In this document: positions 1-9,051 of the stretch, piece after piece
Numbering within the stretch: the stretch's first letter is position 1
Layout of the letters: each line of letters starts with the position of its first letter
Origin: an uncultured Bacilli bacterium
GTDB taxonomy: Bacteria > Bacillota_I > Bacilli_A > RFN20 > CAG-631
Direction: 5' to 3'
DNA length: 64,000 nucleotides
Assembly (NCBI GenBank): GCA_947599835.1
Contig: CANQFQ010000003.1
Location: 1 to 64,000, forward strand
Made by a program: the position numbers and the translations under genes
The notes under the pieces: model-generated
What the model saw: the letters and a program-made list of their open reading frames with translations, nothing else
Database searches by the model: none
Told to the model about the DNA's origin: nothing

Positions 1-273
1 TTTTCTTATGGAAATTATCACGGGACTAATATTTTTTATTCTTTAAAGAAAAATGAGAAAAAGGCAAGATTGTTAAGAAATATTTTAAATAATTATAAAG
101 TGGATATTCGATGCCTTAGCAATATGAACATGGAATATGATTTAAAAGTACTTTTAGGTTACTCGACAAGTTCAAAAGAAAAAAAATACATTAAATCGAT
201 TGTAAATCAGGTCATCGAATCCTTTTATAAAATGTATTCCATTTGTGAAAATGGAATTTACTTGCAATTATAA
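1..273 (+). CDS. C-terminal end of an unrecognised protein (partial)
   Basis: The frame is open from the first base to a TAA at 271-273, so this is the last 90 residues of a protein that begins outside the window. A TTG at 70 could serve as a start, but no ribosome binding site precedes it. The end is Lys/Asn-rich and reads ...SICENGIYLQL. I do not recognise the family. It lies just upstream of the rnj promoter on the same strand. Confidence 0.55.
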   Translation, partial: FSYGNYHGTNIFYSLKKNEKKARLLRNILNNYKVDIRCLSNMNMEYDLKVLLGYSTSSKEKKYIKSIVNQVIESFYKMYSICENGIYLQL

Positions 274-279
274 TTTTTC

Positions 280-308
280 TTTAAAAATAACAATTTAAAT
301 GGTATAAT
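280..308 (+). promoter_or_regulatory. Promoter of rnj (extended -10)
   Basis: TATAAT at 303-308 is preceded by TGG, giving an extended -10 (TGNTATAAT). A weak TTTAAA at 280-285 sits 17 bases upstream. Transcription would begin near 315, downstream of the TTG at 312 that also opens the rnj frame. This supports the ATG at 372 as the real start. Confidence 0.65.
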
Positions 309-371
309 ACTTTGGAAAATAGCATTTCAACATATTTTATAGACAATAATATAGTAGGTGAAAAAAAGAAA

Positions 372-2093
372 ATGAAAACAAAGCAAGAAAAACAAAGAAG
401 GAAATTAACCTATATTTATGCGTTGGGGGGTCTCAACGAAATAGGAAAAAACACTTATTGTATTGAACATGGAAACAATATTGTGATTATTGATGCCGGT
501 GTGAAATTCCCAGAATCTGAATTCCCAGGAATTGACTATGTGGTTCCTGATTATTCTTATCTTGTAAAAAATAAAGCCAAAATTAAGGCTTTATTTATTA
601 CCCATGGCCACGAAGATCATATCGGGGGTATTCCCTTCTTATTACAAACCATAAATATTCCTGTCATTTACGCTTCAAAATTATCAGCAGGATTGATTAA
701 ACATAAATTAGAAGAATTTGATATTCAATCAGGAACAAGAATTGAAGAAATTGATTCTAATAAAACGGTTGTCATTAAAGATGAAAATGATGAAAAAATG
801 ATTTTTGAATTTTTTGCTACGACCCATTCGATTCCTGATTCTTATGGCATTATCATTGAAACTCCTAATGGAAGAATCGTAACCACTGGCGACTTTAAAG
901 TTGATTTAACGCCTTTAGGTCAAGATATTGATTTTGCAAAAATTACACAAACTGCAGCTAAAGGTGTCACGCTCTATATGGCAGATTCCACCAATGCTGA
1001 AGTTGAAGGATATTCAAAAAGTGAACAAGATGTTGCCATTTCTTTAAATGAAATATTTAAAAATGCTACAGGTCGTATTATTATTGCAACCTTTGCAAGT
1101 AATGTTCATCGTATTCAACAAATTATTGAAAGTGCTGTAAAGCATAACAGAAAAATTCTTATTTTTGGTAGATCTATGGAAAATGCGATCGCAACAGGTA
1201 GAAAATTAGGTTATATTAAGTGTCCCGACAATTTTATTTATGATTTAGAAAACGAAAAAATATCTCCTTATCAAAATTTAAACGAATTATTAATTCTTTG
1301 CACAGGTAGTCAGGGAGAACCTATGGCCGCCTTATCGAGAATTGCTAATAACACACATAAGGTAATTAAAATTATTCCGGGAGATACAGTAATTTTTTCT
1401 TCAAATCCAATTCCGGGAAATTTATCTCCCGTTACCAAAGTAATAAATTTGCTATCTAAAAATGGAGCTGAAGTCATTACCAATAGTGCTTTATATAGTA
1501 TTCATACTTCTGGGCATGCTCAACGTGAAGAATTAAAATTAATGTTAAAATTATTTAAACCTAAATATTTTATGCCCGTTCATGGTGAATATCGTATGTT
1601 AAAATTACATGCCGATTTAGCCGTTAAAATGGGAATTTGTAAAAAAGAAAACACTTTTCTTCTTTCCAATGGTGAATGCCTAGTTATGTCTAAAAATGAA
1701 GTCCGCCGAGAACCTGAAAAGAAAATTGATGCGGAAGCGGTTTATATCGATGGGAATGCCATAAATGGCCGTGAAAGTGCAGTTATAGAAGATAGAAAAT
1801 TACTCGCTAGTGATGGCTTAATTGCTGTCGTTGTACCTATTGATGCAAAGCAAAATATTATTTTAAGAAAACCTTCTATTGTATCCCGTGGTTTTATCTA
1901 TCTTAAAGAACAAGGTAAATTATTATCAGAAACTGAAGATGAAGTTTATAGCGCATTAATGAAATTAATGAAAAAGAAAGGTGTAACATTTTCACATATT
2001 AAAAAAGAAATTAAAGAATCAGTGAACAATTTTATTACTCAAAAAACAAATCGTCAACCTTTTATTATTCCAGTCATTTTAAATAAAAAATAG
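372..2093 (+). CDS. rnj: Ribonuclease J
   Basis: This is a beta-lactamase/beta-CASP ribonuclease of 573 residues, close to the usual 555. RNase J is a 5'-3' exonuclease and endonuclease central to RNA decay and 16S rRNA maturation in Bacilli. The metal-binding motif HGHEDH falls at about residues 78-83. The frame also holds GDFKVD, a beta-CASP segment with GRSMEN and GSQGEP, and HTSGHA plus PVHGE near residue 410. ATG 372 is preferred over TTG 312 because AGGTG at 356-360 precedes it and the promoter would start transcription after 312. maf follows, its AGGAGG overlapping the rnj stop codon. Whether it corresponds to RNase J1 or J2 cannot be told. Confidence 0.93.
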   Translation: MKTKQEKQRRKLTYIYALGGLNEIGKNTYCIEHGNNIVIIDAGVKFPESEFPGIDYVVPDYSYLVKNKAKIKALFITHGHEDHIGGIPFLLQTINIPVIYASKLSAGLIKHKLEEFDIQSGTRIEEIDSNKTVVIKDENDEKMIFEFFATTHSIPDSYGIIIETPNGRIVTTGDFKVDLTPLGQDIDFAKITQTAAKGVTLYMADSTNAEVEGYSKSEQDVAISLNEIFKNATGRIIIATFASNVHRIQQIIESAVKHNRKILIFGRSMENAIATGRKLGYIKCPDNFIYDLENEKISPYQNLNELLILCTGSQGEPMAALSRIANNTHKVIKIIPGDTVIFSSNPIPGNLSPVTKVINLLSKNGAEVITNSALYSIHTSGHAQREELKLMLKLFKPKYFMPVHGEYRMLKLHADLAVKMGICKKENTFLLSNGECLVMSKNEVRREPEKKIDAEAVYIDGNAINGRESAVIEDRKLLASDGLIAVVVPIDAKQNIILRKPSIVSRGFIYLKEQGKLLSETEDEVYSALMKLMKKKGVTFSHIKKEIKESVNNFITQKTNRQPFIIPVILNKK

Positions 2094-2106
2094 GAGGCCT
2101 ATGGAA

Positions 2107-2661
2107 ATGAAAATCATCTTAGCCAGTAAATCTCCTAGAAGAAAAGAATTATTACAAAAAATTACCCAAGATTTTATTGTAGAGGAAGCTAATATTGTCG
2201 AATCTTTCGATAAAAATTTACCTATTGAAAAAATTCCAGAAAGTATTGCTTATCACAAAGCACAATTTATTCAACAAAAACATCCAAACGATTTAATCAT
2301 CTCTGCGGATACCATCGTTGTTTACGAAAATAAAATTTTAAACAAACCCAAAGATTACAATGAAGCTTTCGAAATGTTAAGCTTATTGTCGAATCATACT
2401 CACCGAGTCATTACCGGAGTTTGTATTTTATCTTCAACGAAAAAAATGCTTTTTCATTCGATTTCAAAAGTTACATTTTATTCATTAACTGAAAAAGAAA
2501 TGAATGATTATATCGCAACAAAATCACCTTTTGATAAAGCGGGTGGGTATGGAATTCAAGATAAAGCAGCCTTATTTATAAAAAAATTAAATGGTGATTA
2601 TTACAATGTTATGGGATTACCCATCGCTAAATTAAATCGTTATTTAAAAAAATTTCTATAA
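2107..2661 (+). CDS. maf: Maf-type nucleoside triphosphate pyrophosphatase
   Basis: A 184-residue Maf/YhdE protein, which hydrolyses dTTP, UTP or modified NTPs to the monophosphate and acts in house-cleaning or division arrest. Family motifs are all present: ASKSPRRKELL at the N-terminus, SADT near residue 68, KPKDYNEA, and DKAGGYGIQ near residue 143. AGGAGG at 2092-2097 is 9 bases from ATG 2107 but only 3 from ATG 2101, so 2107 is chosen. It is translated from the rnj message, since the two genes touch. Confidence 0.92.
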   Translation: MKIILASKSPRRKELLQKITQDFIVEEANIVESFDKNLPIEKIPESIAYHKAQFIQQKHPNDLIISADTIVVYENKILNKPKDYNEAFEMLSLLSNHTHRVITGVCILSSTKKMLFHSISKVTFYSLTEKEMNDYIATKSPFDKAGGYGIQDKAALFIKKLNGDYYNVMGLPIAKLNRYLKKFL

Positions 2662-2717
2662 AAGCCTAACCCATAAATATGCCTCTTTCATATTTTAAAT
2701 TAGAAGGAGGTTTTTTT

Positions 2718-3083
2718 GTGCGCTTTAAATATTCTCATGTCAATCCTAATGATCAAAGATTATTTCCCTTTGTGGGTGGATTAGTTCTTGGTGGCGTTAC
2801 CGGTGCAGCATTTAGTAATAATCGACCATATTATACGAATAATTACCCTATGTATTATCAAACACCTTATTATTATCCAAACTATTACTATAACCAAACG
2901 ACTAGTCTGCCTCCACAAGTCAATATATATAACCCATATGTGGCAGATAAAGTGATTTATGAAGATCCATCCCCTCTTGTTTTTGAAAGTGAAACAAGAA
3001 ATCAATCGAGTGAATCTAATGATTCTTTTGAATCAATTAAAAATGTTCCCATCATGAATCAATATCGCAGTGATATGTTATAA
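2718..3083 (+). CDS. Tyr/Asn/Pro-rich small protein with a Gly-rich hydrophobic segment
   Basis: 121 residues. GTG 2718 follows AAGGAGG at 2704-2710 with ideal spacing of 7; the upstream ATG at 2679 has no such site. Residues 1-15 are basic and polar. A short glycine-rich hydrophobic stretch (FVGGLVLGGVTGAAF) follows, then a Tyr/Asn/Pro-rich tail reminiscent of spore-coat or cell-surface proteins. I do not recognise a named family, so a coat or envelope role is only an inference from composition. It ends before a strong hairpin terminator and is probably the last gene of the rnj-maf transcript. Confidence 0.75.
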   Translation: MRFKYSHVNPNDQRLFPFVGGLVLGGVTGAAFSNNRPYYTNNYPMYYQTPYYYPNYYYNQTTSLPPQVNIYNPYVADKVIYEDPSPLVFESETRNQSSESNDSFESIKNVPIMNQYRSDML

Positions 3084-3100
3084 CTTAAGTATTGTATAAG

Positions 3101-3168
3101 AAAAAACAACAACTTTTATTTGAGTTTTATATTAAAATATAAAATTTTAAAATAAGAGTTGTTTTTTA
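3101..3168 (+). terminator. Rho-independent terminator
   Basis: A long AT-rich hairpin (arms with AACTTTTATTTGAG and AAAATAAGAGTT, imperfect) is followed by GTTTTTT. It ends the rnj-maf-small-protein transcript. Confidence 0.75.
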
Positions 3169-3231
3169 TTGGTTTTTAGGGTATATTATAGGTGTTAATA
3201 TGATCGATTATAAAAAGAAAGGAAAATTCAT

Positions 3232-4674
3232 ATGAACAAAAAATTATTAATTGTTTTAGCAGGAATTGCTACATTATCTTTGTCTTCATGTGGTGGAAAA
3301 AAGGATGAAACATCCGCTTCTTCTAGCAGTAATAAGAATACTTCCTCTTCTAGTACAGCATCTAGTTCTTCATCTTCTTCAGTCGCAGAACTTGATCGTT
3401 ATACAGAACAAGAAATTGCTGAAGGAAAAGCTTACTTAGAAGGCGAAGGAAATAACAAAAGTTTCTGTAAAATAGGTGAAGGTACCGGATGGACACAATA
3501 TTGTACTGAAGGTGAAAAAGAATATGTAATTAAACATGCTAATTACAATACTGCAAACAATGTTGGTGATATTACAATTATCCAACATACAGGAACATCT
3601 CCAAAAATTAAAGCTCCTACTGCTATTCCAGGTAAAGTAGATACTTTCCCTGAAGAAGAAAACAAAGACTTCTATCAAGATTTCCAATTAAATCATTGCT
3701 ATTTATCAACTTATGCTAACACTGATTTATGTAGAAACAAATATATTGATGAAGGTAACCATTGGAATTTTAGAATTATGGTAGGAACTGATGGTAAAAT
3801 TGCTGCAATGTATCCAGGTGGTGTTGGTTATGCAAACCCTGTAGAACCATATTTCAGCAATTATGAATATGATGTTTCTAAAAATGATGATATGTATTTA
3901 ATTTACACTCGTGATTTCCAAGGTATCCAATTAGCTGATGACAATGAACATGGCCTTAATGAAAAGCATAGTCAAGCTTGGACACTTGCTGAACCTGGAG
4001 TTGGTCAATTAACAACTACTGGTTTCAATATTCTTGAACACCCTGCTCATAATGGTGGACGTTATGATAGCTACAAATTTGTTGGTGGTGGAGAAACAGA
4101 CCTTATCACTTGGGCATTCGTAGGTTCAATTAAAGATGGCGATAACGATAGTGTTGATTATTCAAGAAATCTAACTCATTTTGATCAAATTCTTACTGCT
4201 GATGGCATTGCTCCAAATCCAGAAGAAGTTTGGGCATTGAAAACGGTAGGAGATGAAAAGTATGTAGGTTGGGCTTTTGAATTTGCTAATTTCTATATCC
4301 CTGGTCAATTTGATGACGTACGTTTCCAATATGAAAGAACAACAGACTTATTGGGTATTGCACAAGATACTGAAGTTAAATTAACAGAAATCTTTGAATA
4401 TGATCCTTGGAGCGTTTATACTAAATTTAAAAAATATGCTGATTATTTAAGAGATTTATATGACAACGCCGGTGGTCAAACTTCAGGTGAAGCTGATAAT
4501 TTATACGATAGTTTACCAAATCTTGAAAAAGCTATTGAAGATGCTATTTATGGTTTAAATTGTGCTAAAATTAGAGAAGGTGAAGTTTTAGATCAACTTG
4601 ATGCTACTTCTTTTGCTGAATCTAAACTTGAAGAATATAAATATACATTAAAAGATTTAAAATCTCAATTATAG
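3232..4674 (+). CDS. Ser-linker surface lipoprotein of unknown function
   Basis: 480 residues starting at ATG 3232 with AGAAAGGA about 9 bases upstream. A lipoprotein signal ends in LSLSSC, with Cys 20 as the lipidation site. Residues 30-52 are a poly-Ser/Thr linker, as in the much larger lipoprotein at 61059-63815. The remaining ~425 residues are acidic, rich in aromatics (Tyr, Trp, Phe) and carry scattered Cys. I do not recognise a domain, and an extracellular binding protein is only a guess. It is monocistronic, with terminators on both sides. Confidence 0.85.
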   Translation: MNKKLLIVLAGIATLSLSSCGGKKDETSASSSSNKNTSSSSTASSSSSSSVAELDRYTEQEIAEGKAYLEGEGNNKSFCKIGEGTGWTQYCTEGEKEYVIKHANYNTANNVGDITIIQHTGTSPKIKAPTAIPGKVDTFPEEENKDFYQDFQLNHCYLSTYANTDLCRNKYIDEGNHWNFRIMVGTDGKIAAMYPGGVGYANPVEPYFSNYEYDVSKNDDMYLIYTRDFQGIQLADDNEHGLNEKHSQAWTLAEPGVGQLTTTGFNILEHPAHNGGRYDSYKFVGGGETDLITWAFVGSIKDGDNDSVDYSRNLTHFDQILTADGIAPNPEEVWALKTVGDEKYVGWAFEFANFYIPGQFDDVRFQYERTTDLLGIAQDTEVKLTEIFEYDPWSVYTKFKKYADYLRDLYDNAGGQTSGEADNLYDSLPNLEKAIEDAIYGLNCAKIREGEVLDQLDATSFAESKLEEYKYTLKDLKSQL

Positions 4675-4719
4675 TGTAAATTAAACCAACCATTAGAAAC
4701 TAGAAAATCTTATGGAATT

Positions 4720-4755
4720 AAACCCCGTTTCTTATCTAAGAAATGGGGTTTTTAT
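4720..4755 (+). terminator. Rho-independent terminator of the lipoprotein gene
   Basis: AACCCCGTTTCTTA, a short loop, then AAGAAATGGGGTT followed by a T run. Strong stem with one G-T mismatch. Confidence 0.85.
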
Positions 4756-4758
4756 TTG

Positions 4759-4792
4759 AAAAAAAAGATTACATTTCATGCATGTAATCTTT
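4759..4792 (-). terminator. Terminator of the fba-cysQ operon
   Basis: Read on the minus strand, AGATTACAT and ATGTAATCT form a 9-bp stem followed by a run of eight T. It lies just past the cysQ stop in a convergent arrangement. Confidence 0.8.
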
Positions 4793-4796
4793 TCTA

Positions 4797-5585
4797 TTAT
4801 TTTAATAAAAAGGAAGAAACAATCTCTTTGCTATTGCCAATAATATAACCCTCACGATTCACAACATCTTGACGATTATACTGAATAACATTACCCAATG
4901 TATCACACATATATCCACCCGCTTCACGAACAATAATTTCGCTTGGAGCGGTATCCCACTCTTTGGTGGCTGGATCAAATTTAATATTTAAATCTGCCAT
5001 TCCTTCGGCAATTTTACAAGCTTTATAAGAACTTCCACAATGACTTACTTTTCCAATCAGCTCCCGATGAGGAATTTTTTGTAGTTCTTCATTTTTAAAA
5101 AAGAAATTACTAACCAATAGTTCCAAATTTTGCTTTTTATCACTAACAAAAATGCGAGTCAACTCCAAATTTTCTAATTTATAACAGCCTTGATCTTTGC
5201 TGGCATAAAATAATAAATTTTTGCAAGGAATTGCAATCACGCCAACGACAATTTGATGCTTATAACATAGAGCAATATTAATTGAAAATTCATCTGTATG
5301 ATGAACAAAATCTTTCGTTCCATCGAGAGGATCAACAATCCAGCAGTAATCGTTTGCTAATCGTGCAGGATCATCTTTCGTTTCTTCGCTGAGAATACCA
5401 TAAGTGGGAAAGGCCTCGCATAAAATTTCTCTAATTTTTTTATCCGAACGTAAATCTGCCTCCGTAACAACAGAGTGGTCTTCCTTTAATTTTACTTCAA
5501 AGTTTCGATGATATACTTCTAAAATAATTTTTTGGGCTTCTTTTGCAGCATAAATTGCTGTTTCTAATTCTTTTTGATAATTCAT
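4797..5585 (-). CDS. cysQ: 3'(2'),5'-bisphosphate nucleotidase / inositol-phosphatase family (CysQ-like)
   Basis: 262 residues of the lithium-sensitive phosphatase fold. Metal-site motifs are visible: SEE near residue 66, WIVDPLDGTKDF near residue 82, and WDTAPSEIIVREAGG near residue 208. DGTKDF, rather than the DGTTNF of inositol monophosphatases, points to the CysQ branch, which removes the 3'-phosphate of pAp produced by sulfate assimilation or acyl-carrier maturation. Its ATG overlaps the fba stop as TAATG, so translation is coupled to fba. Confidence 0.85.
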   Translation of the reverse strand: MNYQKELETAIYAAKEAQKIILEVYHRNFEVKLKEDHSVVTEADLRSDKKIREILCEAFPTYGILSEETKDDPARLANDYCWIVDPLDGTKDFVHHTDEFSINIALCYKHQIVVGVIAIPCKNLLFYASKDQGCYKLENLELTRIFVSDKKQNLELLVSNFFFKNEELQKIPHRELIGKVSHCGSSYKACKIAEGMADLNIKFDPATKEWDTAPSEIIVREAGGYMCDTLGNVIQYNRQDVVNREGYIIGNSKEIVSSFLLK

Positions 5586-6439
5586 TAAGCTTTATCTATA
5601 CATCCAAAAATTGACATTTTATCAAATACAACTTTACGAATGCCTTCTTTGCCGGGACCAATAATTTTTCTTGGATCATATACTTTTTCGTCTTTTGTTA
5701 AAACTTCTCTAACAATCTTTGTCCATTCTTGTTGACATTCTGTATTCACATTAATTTTACAAGTTCCACAAGCAATTGCCCGTTTGATTTGTTCTTCAGG
5801 AATTCCTGAACCACCATGTAAAACTAAAGGTGTAGGAACTGCCTTATTAATTTCATCCATTTCTTTAAAACCAAGTTTAGGTTCACCATGATAAGGACCA
5901 TGCACAGATCCCAATGCTGGAGCTAATGCATCAATGGCTGCTTCTCTAACTAAACGAACACATTCATCTTTGTCAGCATACATTGTTTCTGCAACTACAT
6001 GTTCTTCTTGACCACCCACACGACCTAATTCTGCTTCCACTGAAGCATTCGTTTTTTTAGCATAATCTACAACTTGCTTCGTAATCGCAATATTTTCTTC
6101 TAATGGATAATGGGATGCATCAATCATAACCGAAGTAAATCCAGCATCTAATGCCTTTTTACATGCTTCAACACTGCTTCCATGATCTAGATGAATAGCT
6201 ACAGGAATCGTATAGCCTCTATCTTTCATTAAACCTTTAACCATGCAAACAACTGTATAATAACCTCCCATGTATTTAGCTGCTCCTTCAGATACACCTA
6301 AAATAACAGGGGCATTTAATCGTTGTGCTTCATCTAAAATAGCTAGGGTCCATTCCATATTATTGATATTAAATTGACCTACTGCATATTTTTCTTTTTT
6401 TGCTTTTAAAAGCATTTCTTTCATACTCACTAATGGCAT
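5585..6439 (-). CDS. fba: Class II fructose-bisphosphate aldolase
   Basis: 284 residues, standard length. It cleaves fructose-1,6-bisphosphate to DHAP and GAP in glycolysis, using zinc. Seen: HLDHGSS (zinc/catalytic Asp-His) near residue 83, [12 protein letters not shown] near residue 135, GSVHGPYHG near residue 178, LHGGSGIP near residue 208 and KINVNTE near residue 229. The start has AAGGAGAGAG upstream. A consensus-like promoter lies at 6469-6497. Confidence 0.95.
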   Translation of the reverse strand: MPLVSMKEMLLKAKKEKYAVGQFNINNMEWTLAILDEAQRLNAPVILGVSEGAAKYMGGYYTVVCMVKGLMKDRGYTIPVAIHLDHGSSVEACKKALDAGFTSVMIDASHYPLEENIAITKQVVDYAKKTNASVEAELGRVGGQEEHVVAETMYADKDECVRLVREAAIDALAPALGSVHGPYHGEPKLGFKEMDEINKAVPTPLVLHGGSGIPEEQIKRAIACGTCKINVNTECQQEWTKIVREVLTKDEKVYDPRKIIGPGKEGIRKVVFDKMSIFGCIDKA

Positions 6440-6468
6440 AATTCTCTCTCCTTTTCGAATGCGATTTT

Positions 6469-6497
6469 ATTGTACTATAATGTATCATTTTTTTCAA
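6469..6497 (-). promoter_or_regulatory. Promoter of fba-cysQ
   Basis: On the minus strand, TTGAAA (6497-6492), a 17-base spacer and TACAAT (6474-6469), about 30 bases before the fba start. It is divergent from secA. Confidence 0.75.
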
Positions 6498-6579
6498 ATA
6501 TGTTTATCATTTTTGTTTCATTTTTGGAAAAAGTGTTAATATATATAAAATATTTATATATATTTCGTTTAAAAAAATG

Positions 6580-6585
6580 TATAAT
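6580..6585 (+). promoter_or_regulatory. Probable -10 of secA
   Basis: TATAAT 50 bases before the secA ATG, in a very AT-rich stretch. No convincing -35 is seen at 17 bases. Confidence 0.5.
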
Positions 6586-6634
6586 AAAGGCATACATAGA
6601 CGCAGCATCGTTATTTATGTTTGGGGGTTATGAC

Positions 6635-9040
6635 ATGGGATTTTTAAATAAAATATTTAATATGCAAAAAAAGCAATTAAAAAAATTAAAAGCAAGAGCA
6701 TTACAAATTGATGCATTAAAAGATACAATGAGAGCAATGTCTGACGATGAATTAAGACAAAAGACGATTGAATTCAAACAAAAATTACAAGGTTTAGAAG
6801 GTCAAGAAGAAAACAAAATGTTGGATGACATTTTAAATGAAGCCTTTGCTGTAGCAAGAGAAGCCGCTTTTCGTGTTTTGAATCAATTTCCTTTTATTGT
6901 TCAAATTGAAGGTGCAATTGTCATTCATCAAGGTGATATTGCAGAAATGAAAACTGGAGAAGGTAAAACTCTAACAGCCACCATGGCAGTTTATTTAAAT
7001 GCCTTAACTGGAAAAGGTGTTCATGTCGTTACAGTCAATGAATACTTAGCAAAACGTGACGCAGAATGGATGGGAGAAATTTATCGTTTCTTAGGCTTAA
7101 CTGTAGGTATCAACTTGCGTGAAAAATCTTCTTTAGAAAAAAAAGAACAATATGCTTGTGATATCACTTATACCACCAACTCTGAATTAGGATTTGACTA
7201 TTTACGGGACCATATGGTTCGTCGTTTAGAAGATAAAACACAAAGGGGCTTAAATTTTGCAATTATCGATGAAGCCGACTCTATATTAATTGATGAATCA
7301 AGAACACCATTAATTATTTCTGGAGGAAATAAAGCAAATGCCGCTTTATATGTTCCTGCTCAACGTTTTGTTCGTTCTTTAACAGAAGGCACACATTACG
7401 AAGTTGATATTAAAACAAAAGCCGTTTTCTTAAAAGAAGAAGGAATTACAAAAGCAGAACGGGTTTTTGGTATTAAAAACTTATATGATATCGAAAATGC
7501 AGCCTTAGTTCATTGTATAAACCAAGCTTTAAAAGCAAATTATACAATGGATAAAGATGTAGATTATGTCGTCAAAGATGATCAAGTCATTATTGTTGAC
7601 CAATTTACTGGCCGTTTATTAGCGGGTCGTACTTTTTCAGATGGTTTACATCAAGCAATAGAAGCCAAAGAAAGAGTTACAATTAATCCAGAAACGATTA
7701 CATTAGCAACCATTACTTATCAAAACTTTTTCCGTTTATACAATAAACTTGCCGGTATGACCGGTACAGCAAAAACCGAAGAAGAAGAATTTTTAAATAC
7801 TTATAATATGCGTGTCATTGAAATTCCTACCAATGTTCCAGTAATTCGTATAGATGATGACGATATGATTTTTGCTACGAAAGCGTTAAAATTTAATGCT
7901 TTAATTAACGAAGTTAAAGAACGTCACGAAAAAGGACAACCTGTTTTAATTGGGACGATCGCCGTTGAAACGAGTGAAGAAATTGATAAATTAATGCAAA
8001 AAGCAGGATTACATGCAGAAGTATTAAATGCTAAAAATCACGAACGTGAAGCAGAAATTATTGCAAAAGCCGGACAAATAGGTGCTTTAACGATTGCCAC
8101 AAACATGGCAGGTCGTGGTACGGATATTAAATTAGGAGAAGGCGTTAAAGAACTAGGTGGCCTTGCTGTCATTGGTAGTGAAAGACATGAATCTCGCCGT
8201 ATTGATAATCAATTAAGGGGTCGTTCTGGAAGACAAGGAGACCCTGGATTTTCTCGTTTTTATATTTCTCTAGAAGATGATTTAATGAGAAGATTTGGTG
8301 CTGAAAGATACCAAAAAATGTTCGGTAAATCCACTGACCCAATTCAATTCAGTTTAATGTCTAGTGCAATTGCTTCTGCACAAAAGAAAGTAGAAGGTGC
8401 AAACTATGACGCTAGAAAAAATTTACTTGAATATGATAATGTTTTAAGTCAACAAAGAGAAAAAATCTATGCCTTAAGAGATAATGTTTTAGGAATTGAT
8501 AATTGTTATGAAATTTTAGATGGATTTTTCAAAACAACGACCGAAGATTTAATTAACAATAGTTCTGATATCGTAGATAAAGAAGTTGTAGTGAATATCC
8601 CTCGATTAATCGAAAACATGCGCATGAAATATTTAAGCCCTAATCAAGAAGTCTCACAAAAAGATTTCTATGGCCTTGAAAATACAATGCAAATTGCTTT
8701 AAAAACCAAAGAGATTTTGATGAATAATGCAGAAGCTAGAAAACAATTGTGGGGAGAAGAAGCTTATAATGTTATTTTAAAAAATATTATTTTACGTTGT
8801 TTAGATAGTAACTGGCCAAATCATATTGATCAAATGACGAAGTTAAGAGATGGTATTCATTTACGTGGCTATGCAAATTTGAACCCATTAGTTACATATC
8901 AAAATGAAGGTTATGATATGTTTCAAAAGATGATGGATAAAATTGCAACAGAAGTGGTTTTGTATACTTTAAGAGTGCAAGTCACAATTAACGCAAATGC
9001 AAATACCAATAATGGAGATTCTGCCGATAAAAAGGACTAA
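6635..9040 (+). CDS. secA: Preprotein translocase ATPase SecA
   Basis: 801 residues. SecA is the cytosolic motor that pushes unfolded preproteins through SecYEG. Visible: MKTGEGKT (Walker A) near residue 103, DEADSILIDE (Walker B), GTAKTEEEEF, TIAVETSEE, NMAGRGTDIKLG, RRIDNQLRGRSGRQGDPG and the helical scaffold/wing ending in LRDGIHLRGYANLNPL. ATG 6635 follows GGGGG with 7-base spacing; the frame extends upstream but without a binding site. The C-terminus (NANTNNGDSADKKD) lacks the Cys-rich zinc tail of many SecA proteins. prfB follows 11 bases later, as in Bacillus. Confidence 0.96.
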   Translation: MGFLNKIFNMQKKQLKKLKARALQIDALKDTMRAMSDDELRQKTIEFKQKLQGLEGQEENKMLDDILNEAFAVAREAAFRVLNQFPFIVQIEGAIVIHQGDIAEMKTGEGKTLTATMAVYLNALTGKGVHVVTVNEYLAKRDAEWMGEIYRFLGLTVGINLREKSSLEKKEQYACDITYTTNSELGFDYLRDHMVRRLEDKTQRGLNFAIIDEADSILIDESRTPLIISGGNKANAALYVPAQRFVRSLTEGTHYEVDIKTKAVFLKEEGITKAERVFGIKNLYDIENAALVHCINQALKANYTMDKDVDYVVKDDQVIIVDQFTGRLLAGRTFSDGLHQAIEAKERVTINPETITLATITYQNFFRLYNKLAGMTGTAKTEEEEFLNTYNMRVIEIPTNVPVIRIDDDDMIFATKALKFNALINEVKERHEKGQPVLIGTIAVETSEEIDKLMQKAGLHAEVLNAKNHEREAEIIAKAGQIGALTIATNMAGRGTDIKLGEGVKELGGLAVIGSERHESRRIDNQLRGRSGRQGDPGFSRFYISLEDDLMRRFGAERYQKMFGKSTDPIQFSLMSSAIASAQKKVEGANYDARKNLLEYDNVLSQQREKIYALRDNVLGIDNCYEILDGFFKTTTEDLINNSSDIVDKEVVVNIPRLIENMRMKYLSPNQEVSQKDFYGLENTMQIALKTKEILMNNAEARKQLWGEEAYNVILKNIILRCLDSNWPNHIDQMTKLRDGIHLRGYANLNPLVTYQNEGYDMFQKMMDKIATEVVLYTLRVQVTINANANTNNGDSADKKD

Positions 9041-9051
9041 AAGGTGATTTT

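Noticed and set aside
312-371. 20-residue N-terminal extension of RNase J from TTG 312
   Set aside because: The predicted transcription start lies after the TTG, and AGGTG precedes ATG 372.
6470-6634. 55-residue N-terminal extension of SecA
   Set aside because: The frame is open, but the -10 of secA is inside it and the only ribosome binding site precedes ATG 6635.
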